Below are positions 40,606 through 54,384 of a DNA stretch of 64,000 nucleotides, one piece after another. The translations under genes and the position numbers were made by a program. Within the stretch, counting starts at the first letter, position 1, and every line of letters starts with the position of its first letter. Origin of the DNA: Ulva prolifera (Eukaryota > Chlorophyta > Ulvophyceae > Ulvales > Ulvaceae); contig CM041204.1 in NCBI GenBank assembly GCA_023078555.1, positions 5,114,430 through 5,178,429 on the forward strand, written 5' to 3'. Below the pieces are notes generated by a model. The model ran no database searches and had not been told where the DNA came from. It was given only the letters and a program-made list of their open reading frames with translations.

Positions 40606-42761
40606 CTACCCAGCTGATAATGTACTCGAATCATCATCAGACTGAATGCAATCCTCATCAAGCAACTCTTGACAGAGGCTGTGACACCAGCCATCAGTGA
40701 ACCCCCACTGAAGTGCCAAAGATTGTGCCGTGGATTGTAGAGTTCTCAGCATGCCTTGCTCACCACAAGAGATCATGTTATTCCAACAGTCAGGAGGTGA
40801 TCCAGAAGCTGATGAGAACGCATGTATACTTGTCTTAGAGAGCTGGTGCCCAGATGCCGCGCAACCCAGTAGTTCAAATTTGCCAAGTGACCGCTTAGCA
40901 TGGATGCTGCCCAACCCTAACTTGTGCTTCACATCTGGACTGTGCTGCAATGCACCAACATCAGTGTTGCGATTACGCGCTCCACAGTCTATGGGCTCGG
41001 AATTCTCTGGCATTTTTTCATCCTCCCACGAGCCCCCACAAGATACAACTGATCGCAACACACATACTTTATCGTACTCAAATTCACCGTCCGCGTGGCT
41101 GTCCACTTGTGGCTGTTCCCCCTTGTCTATACTTTCTGCCACCAGCAGCCTTGGTATACGCACCAAATGATCTTTTTCTGTTTGGATGCGACACGCTTTA
41201 TCGTTGTGGTGAACTTCATACATGCGCAGGCCAATCTCTTGCTTGTGAGTCGTCCTGGCATTGAGCCATCCTCGAGAGCATGTCTCTGATGGGATGACAG
41301 CGTGGCCACTAGCAGAGCCCATGCGTTTGCGCCTGCCACTGCTGGCCTCACGACTTCTGATTACACGCTCCCGAATTTGGGGAGACCTAGACCGGACAGC
41401 CGGCCTCAAGTCCTTCTTCAATCCTGGGTACAGAGACCTGACAGAAGGACTCTCCAGTCCAGTAAAGCCGCTAGATTGCTGCTGTCGACGACCTGCAGAA
41501 GAACTTCGCAGACGTGGCCCCTACACAAAAATCTCCATGGCCGCACGATGTAATTGTGACGTTGAATCAATCTGATTTGGTAATCTGGCAAGCTACTCCC
41601 CTACCCATGCCTGGGCATCCAGCATGTTGATGTTGTGTTTATTATCTTTAATGATGATAAACACATAACAGAAAATACTCAGGGCAGGCAAGTGCAGGAA
41701 GCTCCGACCTGGTTGGTACCAAGATTGCCGAACGGACTTCCACTGCGCGATGGTGTCACTTTGCTGGGTTGTCGTTCATCCCACCAGCAATCAACAGGAG
41801 CTTTCATGCGGGGCCTTCCCGGCCCTTTACCAATGACATCTGGGATAGCTTGTACCTCACGACTCCAACTAGCAGCAATCCCAGGCTGCTGGTGAAGGAG
41901 CATTGGTTCTGTGCTCAGGCTCCGCCCTACCCGCCGTTCACTCAGGTCGCCAGGGGCTGTTGCACCGCGCAAACGACGTTGCCATGTGGGTCCCAAAGCT
42001 TTCGTCGGAGATGTAGACGGTGGTGTTGCTGGGCGCAGTATAAGGGCACTGGACTGTCCAGCGGCAGCCAGGGGTCTACCGGCTGCATCGCCGCTGAGCT
42101 GCTCAGCCAGACCTGCCACTGAAGGTGTTTTATCCACGCCAGATCGTTGGCGAGCTAATTGTGAATGCCCACGAAACTTTCTTTCCGTGGCGGGCGCTGT
42201 ATGAGGTCTCTGTAGTGAGGGGGACTGCAGGGTGAATACACTGCCATGGGCACTCCCACTCAACGGCCTGTGTTGACATCCCGGCGTTTGCGACGGAGCA
42301 GCGCGATGAACTTTTAAACAGTGACCGTGCAAGGGTTCCGTGATTTGAGCTGGGAGCTTCAAGCTCCGCACGCAACTGTTCGCCAGTCGTTCATAAAGAT
42401 CGTTGTGCTTCCTGTCCTGATCCTGCATCTGATACAATGGCTTTTCCATGCAGGACCCTCTCATATATGATTTTTGTAGCACCGTAACGGATGGGTGTTG
42501 TAAGTCCCGGTGGTCATGCTTTACCTTCAAAGGGCCTGTGCTGAGAATCATGGCTTCAGAAGCACGAGCATGGAGGCCAGCCACCGCACTACGCCGTGTA
42601 CTCCTGCCCACGACTCTACCATGCATCGACGTCACTTTCATCATCGGTTCCCGCTCGGTTGCGGCTGCATCCTGCCAAACGTGGTGCACCAGCGATTTGC
42701 GATAGCGTGAGCCAGGAGATTCAAAGGAACTTTCCAAACGTGAGTGATGTGCGGCAGCCAT
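40606..42761 (-). CDS. 642-residue disordered protein, unknown function
   Basis: Two exons fit exactly: 42761-41720 and 41492-40606. They are joined by a GTACCA donor and a TTCTTCTGCAG acceptor with matching phase (one base left, two taken). The product is rich in Ser, Arg, Pro, Gly and His. It has no predicted membrane segment and no recognised domain. The first exon is basic and Ser/Pro-rich; the second turns acidic toward the end and closes EDCIQSDDDSSTLSAG. The start ATG follows a stop-containing upstream region. The long open first exon (347 codons) and clean splice argue for a real gene. Function is unknown; disorder suggests a scaffold or regulatory role. Confidence 0.6.
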
Positions 42762-43454
42762 ACTTAGCTGCAGACGACTCTACTGCAGGGACAGGGCATA
42801 CGGACTCGATACCTATTATAGAATTAAGCTGTCGCAGTCACCGAAACAATGGCGACTTGAGTCCCTGTCTTCAAGGTACCCAAGATGAGCTGAACTACGA
42901 TGATGAAACGCTTCTCTCTTGTCAACGCAGGTGCTCGAAGCAGGCTCGCACCAGCTTGCGTAAATGTCTCGAAGATTTAACAAAGGTGCGCGGTGTTACA
43001 CAGCACTCGAGAGGGTCCGCAAGGCGCCTTGGGCACCTTCAGCTGCAGATCCAACATGCCATCACAGCGTGATTCGGCTGACACTGCACAATATAAATAG
43101 CGAACGCACTGCCTTGGCCTTTCGGAGACACCTTGCGATGTTGTCTCGCGGCGCACCTATGCCACACTTGACACCGCAATTTCATAGCGACGCGATTGCG
43201 TACGTGGATCCTGGCAAATACAGCATCGAGAACAAGTGCGGAAATGATTTCATTACTATGTGTGAGCATTCAATAAGATAACACATGTTCAAGGTGTTCA
43301 CTGGCACGTATCGTGAGCAAGTTCCTAATGACAAGGCCGCGTGTGTGACCAGGGCAGCGTGAAAGCTCATTGTATTGATACACAATCCAACAACGGGTGC
43401 AAGAAAGCTCATCCAGAATCCGCGTACACTGCCTCGAAGCCACTTGTCTTCATC
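42762..43454. other. Divergent intergenic region between the orphan gene and UBE2S
   Basis: Two short plus-strand ORFs (42596-43072 and 42964-43281) overlap here, but neither shows a domain. One of them may be a 5' exon or upstream ORF of UBE2S. The frame of UBE2S is open upstream to 43341. Confidence 0.4.
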
Positions 43455-44254
43455 ATGGGCTTCAAGGGTCAGAAGCAGCTAATCAAAGAGCTCGTTGAGC
43501 TTTCATCGACGAAGCCTTGCGAGGGAATCAACGTGACATTCTCTGAAGATAATGTGTTTGATGTACACGCAGAGATCGAAGGCCCGACAGGAACACCTTA
43601 CGAGAGCGGAACGTTTCGTGTGAAACTGGTGTTGGGGAACGACTTCCCGGACTGTCCACCGAAGGGGTACTTTCTCACAAAGACGTTTCATCCCAACGTT
43701 TCTGAAGCTGGAGAAATATGCGTGAATGTCCTGAAGAAGGATTGGAAGCCTGATCTTGGCCTCAGGCATGTACTGTTGGTCGGTGTGCAACCATCTGTTT
43801 GAGATATGGCATCTTTGAGATATGGCATCTTGAGACAGCTGGATGCAAATTCGTGCGTTTGCTATTACAGCAACTGTACTTACGCGTGATTATATATTCT
43901 ATATGTGATGTTGATGCACAGCTGGACATGCTCTTGTTTGCAGTTCGGTGCCTCCTAATTGAACCCTTTGCGGAATCGGCTCTGAACGAAGAAGCCGGTA
44001 AGCTACTGTTGGAGGATTATGAGGCATTCTTCAAGCGCGCGCAGCTGATGACAAAAATTCATGCCACTCCAAGCAAACGTCCAATGCCACTGTCCACACG
44101 CCAAGGCACAACCAACTCGAATCCTTGCAGTGCCAATGTCTCTCCAAGTAAGACGCAAAGTTGTGGTAGCCCTGCAACAAAGAAGGTGAAAGGTCAGCCG
44201 AAAATGGGGGGAGCTGCATCGACGGCCAAAAAGCGAGCTTTGAACAGGCTTTGA
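43455..44254 (+). CDS. UBE2S: Ubiquitin-conjugating enzyme E2 S-like
   Basis: UBE2S extends K11-linked ubiquitin chains on substrates of the anaphase-promoting complex. Two exons, 43455-43782 and 43944-44254, join at a GTGTGC donor and TTTGCAG acceptor with matching phase and give 212 residues (human protein 222). The UBC fold shows [35 protein letters not shown] and [12 protein letters not shown]. The HPN motif is at residues 79-81 and the catalytic Cys is at 89. [20 protein letters not shown] is specific to the UBE2S group. The C-terminal tail is Lys-rich and ends AKKRALNRL. The family usually ends Leu-Arg-Arg-Leu for APC/C docking, so the closing Arg-Leu is consistent. The start ATG is the first before the UBC helix; upstream in-frame codons do not look conserved. 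Confidence 0.95.
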
Positions 44255-44864
44255 CATCCCTTCGCATGCTATAAATACATGCACCAGCCCCAACGCCGTG
44301 TCTACCCTAATTGGGACCGTGTAACCATACAAATTCCACCGACTGGACTTTTCCTGCAGAGATCGGTCATGTAGACTCAAACGCTCTCTGGTTCTCACGA
44401 GCATAATCCACACCAGGTGGTTGATCCCGGTGCCTATGATCCTATCGTGTGGATCGTGCGTGCCACGCCTGTGTGCACACTCCGTGTAGATTTCACTGCA
44501 CATTTTAAGGGAAGCTGAGATGACAAGTGTCTGCAACAACACTAGCATGCAGAGCTCTGTTCCTCAATGACCAATGTAACCAACCACCAGAAGAAAGCCA
44601 GATCTGCATGGACCGGCAGCCAATTGGGATTCGAAGGATACTAGCTTGTAGCGTGTGTGCAATGCTCACACAACGCATTCCACACCAGCGTATAGGGTAC
44701 GTGCCAGTAGTCACATGAGGTCTGGTCACGCTGAATTCAGGAACGGTACTATAAGACTCCGTCAGTCTTCACACCAACTGCAGCACGACCCAACATCACA
44801 GAAGTATGGCAGAATTATAGTTTGCAACTACGCACTCGCGCATGCATGCACGCGGTGTGTCTGT
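44255..44864. other. No supported gene
   Basis: 3' flank of UBE2S. Short ORFs only, with no domain. Confidence 0.5.
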
Positions 44865-45011
44865 GTGTGTTACAAGGACAAAATAAGCAAGGCAGGTAGC
44901 ACCGCGAGCAACAACCAGGGGAATCGCACACCACGCAACAAGCCACACACAGCATACAACAACACACCCACGCAACGTCAGCACACACGCCGGCCACAGC
45001 CACACACACGA

Positions 45012-45013
<2 letters not shown>
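44865..45013 (-). mobile_element. LINE 3' end, reverse orientation
   Basis: Read on the minus strand, this is a close match to the 3' UTR ends at 14206-14364 and 15500-15660. It includes the block gctcgcggtgctacctgcct and the terminus ttttgtccttgtaacacac. No ORF2 part is present. It is followed on its inner side by a (GT)24 tract. Confidence 0.85.

Positions 45014-45062
<49 letters not shown>
45014..45062 (+). repeat. (GT)24 microsatellite
   Basis: A perfect GT tract abuts the inner side of the LINE 3' end. It continues into a short gcgcgcgc run. Confidence 0.95.
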
Positions 45063-45079
<17 letters not shown>

Positions 45080-45257
45080 CGCAGCGTGCCATAGTAAAAT
45101 TAAGTAGCGCTCAATGCAATGGCAAGTGTCTGAAAATTGCTGGCACACCGCTCAGGAAAACGCGTCCTTACATGCATGCTAATCAATGTCAACACGTAAC
45201 CCTTCTGCAGGGTATTTAAAGCTGGTGCTGTGATATGCAGACGGTGTGCTTTTCACA

Positions 45258-47463
<2,206 letters not shown>

Positions 47464-47874
47464 CTACAACCGGAATCTGGCACGACGACTTCCAGTGAAT
47501 ACACACTGCAGCTGACTACGACCAGACAGATTTCGTTAGCAACAGGCACTTGCTTGTGCAGCATTTTAGCACTCGTCGATGCCTCAGCAAGGATTGCGGC
47601 TACAGTTCGAATTTAGGCCACAAGCACAATCAGTGTCATCGCCATGCATGTATTTCATGAGGCTGCGCGTGCCCACGTTTATATTCGCTACAATTGCCTA
47701 CAAAGCAGCACACAAACCCGAACACACGACTGATTGTGCTACTTCCTTGCATGTCACTGTGGCCGCTGAAAGCTCTAGAAGTGTCGGACAGCATTGTCGA
47801 GTTGAATCGTCACTGCACTGAAAGATGGCGATTTCAGGTCGCTGGTATAGAAGAAGCCCTAAAACTTAATTGAT

Positions 47875-49936
47875 ATGGCACAGTATATATCTATGTCGAG
47901 TGGCAACTGGTGTTCTGTGTCTGGTGTGAAGCTGGGGATGCCAAGACAGCACCGAAATGGGCACGGCAGACACAGAAGCGCGGTGGGCGCAATCAAGGAT
48001 AATCCACAGAACGTTGACAGCCCAAAAGTACGCTACCAATGGCCTTTCAGTCACAAGGCGTTTGGTCGTAAGCTTCGGGTCCTGCTATCCACAATAAAAA
48101 ATGACGATGCATATGCTTACATACTAGATATCTTGAATCAGCCCATAGACCGCATCACAAACTTCGGGTTATCTATACTGCAAAACTCTGAAGGAAATCA
48201 GGCTATCCTCATCTGTCGGGGGGTCTGGGACGACTGTATGTGAGACCGCTTGGAAAGCATGTTATGTACTCGCGCACGTAAGTAGCTTTTCTGTGTACAA
48301 GCCAGCTGCTACGGACGAAAAGGCAGGTAGAAGCGAAGATGTACGTATGTGCTTTTGATACCATCAAGTCTTGCTTTATGTAGGTGTTACCATCGCAAGA
48401 CTTCTCTCCAGATGAGTCTGTTGCAGCGCAATTGAACGCTTTGCAAGCCAATTGTTCGCCTTGGTGCGTGCCGTCAGGCCTGTGCCCATCATATGGTTAC
48501 CCGATTCAAAATTGTGGCAGATGGACCCAAAGCAGCTTCTGATGTGCCTGGCACCTTCTTGCACTGTCTGTGCAGTTGAAACATCTGGGGATGAAACCCT
48601 GCATGCAGCTGCAATTTCCAGGCATCATGAAAATTGAACGGCTACAGAGCATGTGACATTGACTTCACAAATATTGAAGTGTGCACACCTATGCTTGATG
48701 ACATAATCAAAGATGTTGTGGGATGACCCCAATGTACCGGAGCCGAAGCTCTGACGTGCATATGCTGTAGTTTTCCTGACAGTGCGTCCCTTCAGGACTG
48801 CAGCTATGAGAAAATTCCTGTTGGAAATTGCTGTTCTTGGGCATATTCAGTGCTTCATCAATGGGAGGTATTTTTAGCCAAATGTATTCGTCATCGCCTG
48901 AGAACATTTGCGCAAGAAATTGGCAGTACAAAAATTATAGCCTATGATATTGAATTGCCTCTTCGCTCTCCTGCGTCAAGCACAGGTCGTATCTCCCACA
49001 ACTCTGCTGGGATCAATTACAGCTGGCTTTTGGCACCACACTGCTGGATGAAGGATCAGAGTCAGGGGCAATGTAGGTATCCGTTCCTCATCGTATTACA
49101 TTGAAGTGGTGCGTGCTGCAGGTTCAATCATGGGATCTTCACGATGTATGAGTTTGCATTGGATGTGGGAGGCTTGGAACGGTCTCGTTATTTTGGGTAT
49201 TCCAAGGACCTATACCATCTGGATCACTTTGCAGGCATGCACCAACCCTAAAACGTCATGACGTCGGCTTTTGCTACAACTTACTCCCACTCATGTACTT
49301 CGGCCAATGTGTGCAGCAAGCTAAGCTAGCATCAACATCCGCCGACTTTCTGTTTTACAATATCACAGAGCAAGAATGCTCCCAAATGTCAGCAGCAAAT
49401 CCGATCATGTGCTTGAAGTGTTCCTTGAATTGTGCATTGCAACGAGTATGCTACTGCCTACATCATCCAGTGTTGGGTGGGGCTCCAGGTCAATGCAGTT
49501 CATGGTCACAAGCAACATCAACGGAGCTGATGCACAATCAATGCTTTGCGTTCTCCTGTATTGGGGCGCGTCTGGCATATTCAAATGCCTGTATGGCGAT
49601 GACCCACCTGAGCCAGTAGAGCAATGCACACCAAGACCCACAAGCGCTGTGTGAAGTGGAAATGCCTGAGGCCTCCAGCTGCATGAATCAGAGGTTGGGT
49701 GCTCAATTCTTTGCCGGCTTGATGCAGGTGAATTTGCGAACAAATTTGATGACATTCTTGACCATGACGGATTCAGCATTGTTTCATCGGAGCCCCAGAC
49801 TGACGGTCATCATCAAGTAGTAGCACAGGTGAAGGTGAAAGGTGGCGGAAATGTCCGATTACTCTTTGATATGAAGGTCAAAGACATTGGACGAACCAAA
49901 GGCTGCTGGAAAACTGCTTGCCTGAAGCCATTATAG
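47875..49936 (+). CDS. DUF4864-like protein, possibly plastid
   Basis: Scattered exons match a plant/algal family of unknown function whose pattern is FxPxxVVxxQLxALQxNdxPxxNxGIxxxYxFA. Here VLPSQDFSPDESVAAQLNAL (from about 48382) is followed by a segment at about 49124-49240 reading NHGIFTMYEFALDVGGLE. The last exon (49728-49936) carries VVAQVKVKGGGNVRLLFDMK and the closing GCWKTACLKPL, which resembles the GCWxxxGV ending of DUF4864. The first ORF (47875-48243, with AYILDILNQPIDRITNFGLS) may supply the N-terminus. Intervening exon borders are unresolved. The family call rests on memory of the pattern, not on a search. Confidence 0.45.
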
Positions 49937-51073
49937 TAAATCAAAAAGTGGTCGTCAAAATTGTTGATCACAGCCACTCGCGTTGCTGATTTGGCAAAGC
50001 CTCTTCCACAAATACAATCAATGTGGCCTCAGGCTGCTTGTGAGAAGAAGACTGGCAGTTGACCTTTGCAGTGCAGTGAATCTGAGACTGTAGAGCTCTG
50101 GTCATTCATGTATGACATAAATGTGATGTTCTTATATGTCTAGATGCTGGTATCGTGTTATTTCAAGATACTCAACAAATGTAGACACCTGCTTCTTGTT
50201 CTGGACTGGCCGCGATTTGCTTTGACATGGCTGTTCGACTGCATGATACCCTGTGCAGGCTACAGGTCATGCAGGTTCTACCTGACACACCGAGCATGAC
50301 CCAGCATGAGATGTGCGGCCATGCACGTCTGATGGACTAAACCGAGGCATACATGGTAGCTTGTGGGCAGTGCAAATCTTGCATTCCTACAAACACATGA
50401 CATGTCTGGCTGCGAAGAACATCAGGTAATAGAAAAAACATCCTTCAGGTTATCAACTGAACGCACAACATCGACAACTCTCTAGCATCATTCTGACACC
50501 TACTGTGCTGAATGCAACAGGAAAGATTCATATGAACTGCATCCTGGCTTTTACCGAACAGACGACAAGACATTGTACAAAAGAAGCACAAACTACTCAT
50601 GCATAGAAAGACAGCACACTGAACAGTCTTGGGAAATTTATGTCAACATGTGACCAGGCTATGTCGCCGCACCATCTACACGTTGCGTACTCTCTTAGTC
50701 TATGACATTCCAGAATTCATTACTGTCATCTCGAAGCAGATGCACACGTACGCATGTTGTTCATGTTGTGTCGACCCTGCCATCCTGTCACGCACCCCCA
50801 ACTCAGCCACAGCCACGCCAAATTCATTGGAGTAGTGCGGTCCCATCAAAACAAGCCCAAAAAGGAGGGGTTTCCCACGATGCGTGTTCTACTATGGTAC
50901 ATTTTTTGGCTGCCGCGGCACAGTACCTTGAACATCTCCCGGAGCAGCCTGTCAAAACACTCATTAGACAGACTAGAACACTCAACGCAGTTATCGCTCT
51001 CAAATTAATCGCCTTGCATTGATTTGTCACTCCCTCACATATCCCCCCTGCATTGCGGCAGGTCAGGCACCCC
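49937..51073. other. No supported gene
   Basis: AT-richer sequence with short ORFs only. No domain is recognised. Confidence 0.5.
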
Positions 51074-52075
51074 TTATATGTAAACTGCCATGCAAGATTT
51101 CGGCAGCAGTCCCAAACCCACAGCATCCCATCGCAATGGCAAAGATACTTGGTCTTGTGCCTGGCTGGACCTTCTGTCAACAGTCATGAATGCCAAACGT
51201 GCCTCATGAAGAAGCCTGTTGCTGTCCTCGTGTGCAGAACGAAGCTGCCCGCGTGCAGCATCTAGTTTCCCAGCTCTCTCCCACTCCTTCCTCGCTATAT
51301 CTGTGCATTGCGAACATTTTGCAGACGCTATTTGCTTGTCCAAGCAAATGCCTTTGCGCACACACTTCCCCTTGCTTCTCTTGAAGCTGTAGAGTGCGGG
51401 TAGTTGTTCATGCTCTGCTGCTCGGTCTTGCGCAACGCCCAGGTCGAGTTGCGCCTCTGAGAGTTGATCTAAATCGTGTCTGGCCTTCAGCGACTGATTT
51501 TGTAGCAGGGTGCAAGCTGCTGTCAGCTCCTGCCTGCAGACAGCGAAATCACACAGAGCATGATACTCGAACTGGGTGATGCCCCATGCCGGGTCCGGGG
51601 AGGGACCAGATAATGGGCCCCAATGGAGTTTTGGATCGACTGGCGGTGTGTGCTCCGCTTCAGATGCAGCCTCAGCTACAGCCTCCAGCAACAGCTTCGT
51701 TGGGTAGCCTGCAACATGCGGGTGACCTTTTGTTGAAGGAGGCACAGGCTGTTCGTGGGTCAGGGTTAAAGCAAATCTTGTCCCACTGCCCGAACTGGAT
51801 ACACAAGCGGTCGCATACGCAGTTGCCGCGGAAGTACTAGTCTTTTTCGACTTCAGCTCGGGCCGCTTCTGTTGTGCTTTCAGGTTTGTGCTCCTGGGTC
51901 GGAGGGCAGTTGCAGCTCCTGTACATGCGTAGCTCTGCGTTGATGAGGGTTCTGTTACACAATTTTGCGTAAATGTGTGATTAGGAGAGCATATACAACT
52001 GCGCATGCCACTCCGCACACATGCATGCGTCAGCTGAGTCACCGACCACACACCTTCTGTCGGTCGGTCGATCAA
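51074..52075 (-). CDS. 333-codon ORF, unknown, helical and Cys-containing
   Basis: A long open frame without introns. The middle and C-terminal parts are helical, Ala/Glu/Arg-rich with coiled-coil character (SEAQLDLGVAQDRAAEHEQL). A short Cys cluster (GKCVRKGICLDKQ, then AKCSQCTDIARKEW) could bind zinc. The N-terminal third is Thr/Ser-rich. It sits beside other transposon-like pieces and may be an element-encoded protein. No family is recognised. The start is uncertain. Confidence 0.4.
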   Translation of the reverse strand: MIDRPTEGVWSVTQLTHACVRSGMRSCICSPNHTFTQNCVTEPSSTQSYACTGAATALRPRSTNLKAQQKRPELKSKKTSTSAATAYATACVSSSGSGTRFALTLTHEQPVPPSTKGHPHVAGYPTKLLLEAVAEAASEAEHTPPVDPKLHWGPLSGPSPDPAWGITQFEYHALCDFAVCRQELTAACTLLQNQSLKARHDLDQLSEAQLDLGVAQDRAAEHEQLPALYSFKRSKGKCVRKGICLDKQIASAKCSQCTDIARKEWERAGKLDAARGQLRSAHEDSNRLLHEARLAFMTVDRRSSQAQDQVSLPLRWDAVGLGLLPKSCMAVYI

Positions 52076-52380
52076 CTTCCCTATCGCGATATATCGGAAC
52101 CATCACTCGACCGCTACTAGGTTGCAGCACGTGCTTTTCAAGCGGGGAAGCCAACGCGACCACATGTACAGTTGTGGCGCCGCACGCATGCAGCCGACCA
52201 ACAGCCCCGGTAGCGCCAGCACCCGTTGCTTCCTGCAACACGATAGACTGGACGTTTGCGCAACGCAAGCGATCATTTGCTGTACGGAAAATGCTTAGTG
52301 CCGTGCGAAGTCCTGAAAAGCTGCTTGGTAATTAACAATGGCGCGGGTCGCAGAACGCCACTAGTAGCCTTGGTTGACCC

Positions 52381-52878
52381 ATGCTTGCCGTGCTTCAAAT
52401 TCTATTACTGCTTCTCAATTGTCGTGTTTTGGGCATGAGTCTGCCGACTGAGTATCAGGGCCTTCATCTGCAAGAGCTCTCGGAAGTCTGTCGCGCGAAC
52501 GTTCAATGGAAGGAGCACAAGAGTGGATCCGAAAGACGTTCGGATATGCTGTTAGCGTGTATTACAGCTGCACGCGTAGACGAATTCGTTCATAGCGAGT
52601 GTAAGCGCGTCCACATCTCCCAGTTCTGCACAGAGAAGCGAAAGCTTTCTCAAGGCGGTAAAAGGAGCCTTAAAATGCTTAAGCATACATTCTATCGATG
52701 TCCTTACGGCAAAGAGAGAAAGACACAAGCCCAGACAGTGGCAGCTGCGGGGGTGACAGGAGCAGTTGAGCTTGCAGCCTCTCAAGATGCAGGAAAGACA
52801 CGGATCAGCAAGACAGCGCGAGGTCTAAGAATCAAGTCCCGCGAGTGTGCGTATAGCATGAATGTTCGAAGAATATAG
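52381..52878 (+). CDS. Possible MULE/FAR1-type zinc-binding domain fragment
   Basis: The 165-codon frame (inner ATG at 52435, MSLPTEYQG) contains HTFYRCPYGKERKT and, 45 residues on, a basic stretch KTARGLRIKSRECAYSMNVR. The pattern (aromatic, Arg, Cys, charged spacer, basic segment, Arg-x-Cys, hydrophobic residues, Arg) resembles the FAR1/WRKY-GCM1 DNA-binding domain at the N-terminus of Mutator-like transposases. No transposase catalytic core follows, so this would be a fragment or relic. It could equally be a spurious ORF. Confidence 0.3.
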   Translation: MLAVLQILLLLLNCRVLGMSLPTEYQGLHLQELSEVCRANVQWKEHKSGSERRSDMLLACITAARVDEFVHSECKRVHISQFCTEKRKLSQGGKRSLKMLKHTFYRCPYGKERKTQAQTVAAAGVTGAVELAASQDAGKTRISKTARGLRIKSRECAYSMNVRRI

Positions 52879-53192
52879 TTGCATACACCTCCTACGTTCC
52901 TTTTCGCGAGAACGTGATCACAACGGCCTGGCAGCCTCTCCGGCATCCCGCTGTAGCTGCGGAGATACAGCAAGGGACCCGACCATGCCCTAACACGCAG
53001 CGAGAATCATATCGGAGCAGCTTCATGACCGGTATGCTGCTCCTGGTGTGCAGTGTGTAGAGTATCAAACCCACGCAACGTACAGTGAAAACACTGCAAA
53101 AGAATGTGAAACGATCAACACACGCGTACACACATCGGACTCTAGATCGGCATCTTTACGTCTAATGTCACACCTGATGATACAGCGATGGC

Positions 53193-54384
53193 CTAAGGAT
53201 GATTTGTTGCACCTTGGAGTCGAGCCTGCTCAGCAAGCCCGGGCTGGTGTCCGCTCCGGTAGTCTGGCTCGCGAATCTGCTGAGAATGATGCCATAATGG
53301 ATCAGTCATCTGCAGCGCATGACGTCTGTGTATTTGTGGGGCCATCGCATGTTGTTGTATCAAATGCTGCTGCTGCATCTGCTGCTGCATCTGCTGCTGC
53401 ATCTGTTGTCGGACTTGATGCAGCGCTTGCTGTACCGCCTGCTGCTGCTGTATTTCCGGATGCAAGTACGTCTGCTGTAACATCTGCGGATGTAGCACAC
53501 GCGTTTGCTGCTGAAGCTGTTGCTGTGGTTGATGCTGCAGCGGCTGCTGTGGGCGAGGTTGCTGGTGCTGCTGTAGTTGACTCAACTGCGGTTGTAGTTG
53601 GTGTTGCGGCTGCTGCAGTTGACATCGCTCCGGCTGTAGTCGCGGTTGCTGCTGCTGTTGTGGCAATTGCTGCTGTTGTGGCAACCGCTGCTGCTGCTGC
53701 GGTACAACGTGTTGCTGCTGGGCCTGGGACCGTCTGGAGGCAACGGTCCGGCGCTGAAGCTGCTTGCTGTTCTAAAACGGTTGCTGGTCTTCCGGCAGAT
53801 TCAGCAGCTGCTCTTCAGTCGAACTGTGATGGCAGGTGGGGCGGACTGCTCACAGGCGGTGGCAGTTTTTTGCCGATTGGATGCCCTACCTATGGCCTCC
53901 AGACACCCCTTGTGCCTTTTCAGGGATCCAATAGACTTCCCATGAAAGTCTTGCTGCTGTGGAGGTAACGTGTGCTCTGCAAGTGCGGCTTGTAGACTCT
54001 TACGAAAGGCCTCCCTCTTCCCTCTGAGAAGGTTGAGAGGCCCCTCTCTTTTGTCGCCTGGTGCTGCACAGATCATGCGACCATACTCAAGAACATCGGT
54101 TACGAAGGCCTCCACCGCGATTGCAACAGCGCGCTCACCCACATGCTGCATAGGTCCTGCATGGTCTTGGGCATGTGATTCTGTAGCTGCCACCTCTGAC
54201 GGACGCGAATGACGTCGTGAGTGTCCACTCCCATCGTGGGCTTGTGGTGATCGATAGCCTCAATCCTCGCTGATAGCATGTTGATGTCAGTGCTGTCACT
54301 GTCAGAAATGCTATTGTCATAAATGAGGTCCATCCTGGGACACAATGCATGACGTGCAAGTACGCACATGAGTGTGGTGGCCAC
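53193..54384 (-). CDS. Gln-rich protein, hypothetical
   Basis: A minus-strand exon (53684-53193) is dominated by Gln with Leu, Pro and His (for example QQMQQQMQQQMQQQHL). Upstream exons on the same strand are 54384 to about 54200 (DLIYDNSISDSDSTDINMLS) and about 54190-53801 (VEAFVTDVLEYGRMI, later a basic KREAFRKSLQAALAEH). Helix plus poly-Gln composition is typical of transcription co-regulators, but I recognise no specific family. The Ala/Val-rich plus-strand frame across 53340-53720 is the antisense shadow of the Gln repeat. Confidence 0.5.

Noticed and set aside
41769-42122. 117-codon plus-strand ORF
   Set aside because: Antisense to the first exon of the 642-residue gene.
53048-53968. 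306-codon Ala/Val-rich plus-strand ORF
   Set aside because: It is the antisense of CAG-type Gln repeats on the minus strand; the Gln-rich frame has better flanking exons.
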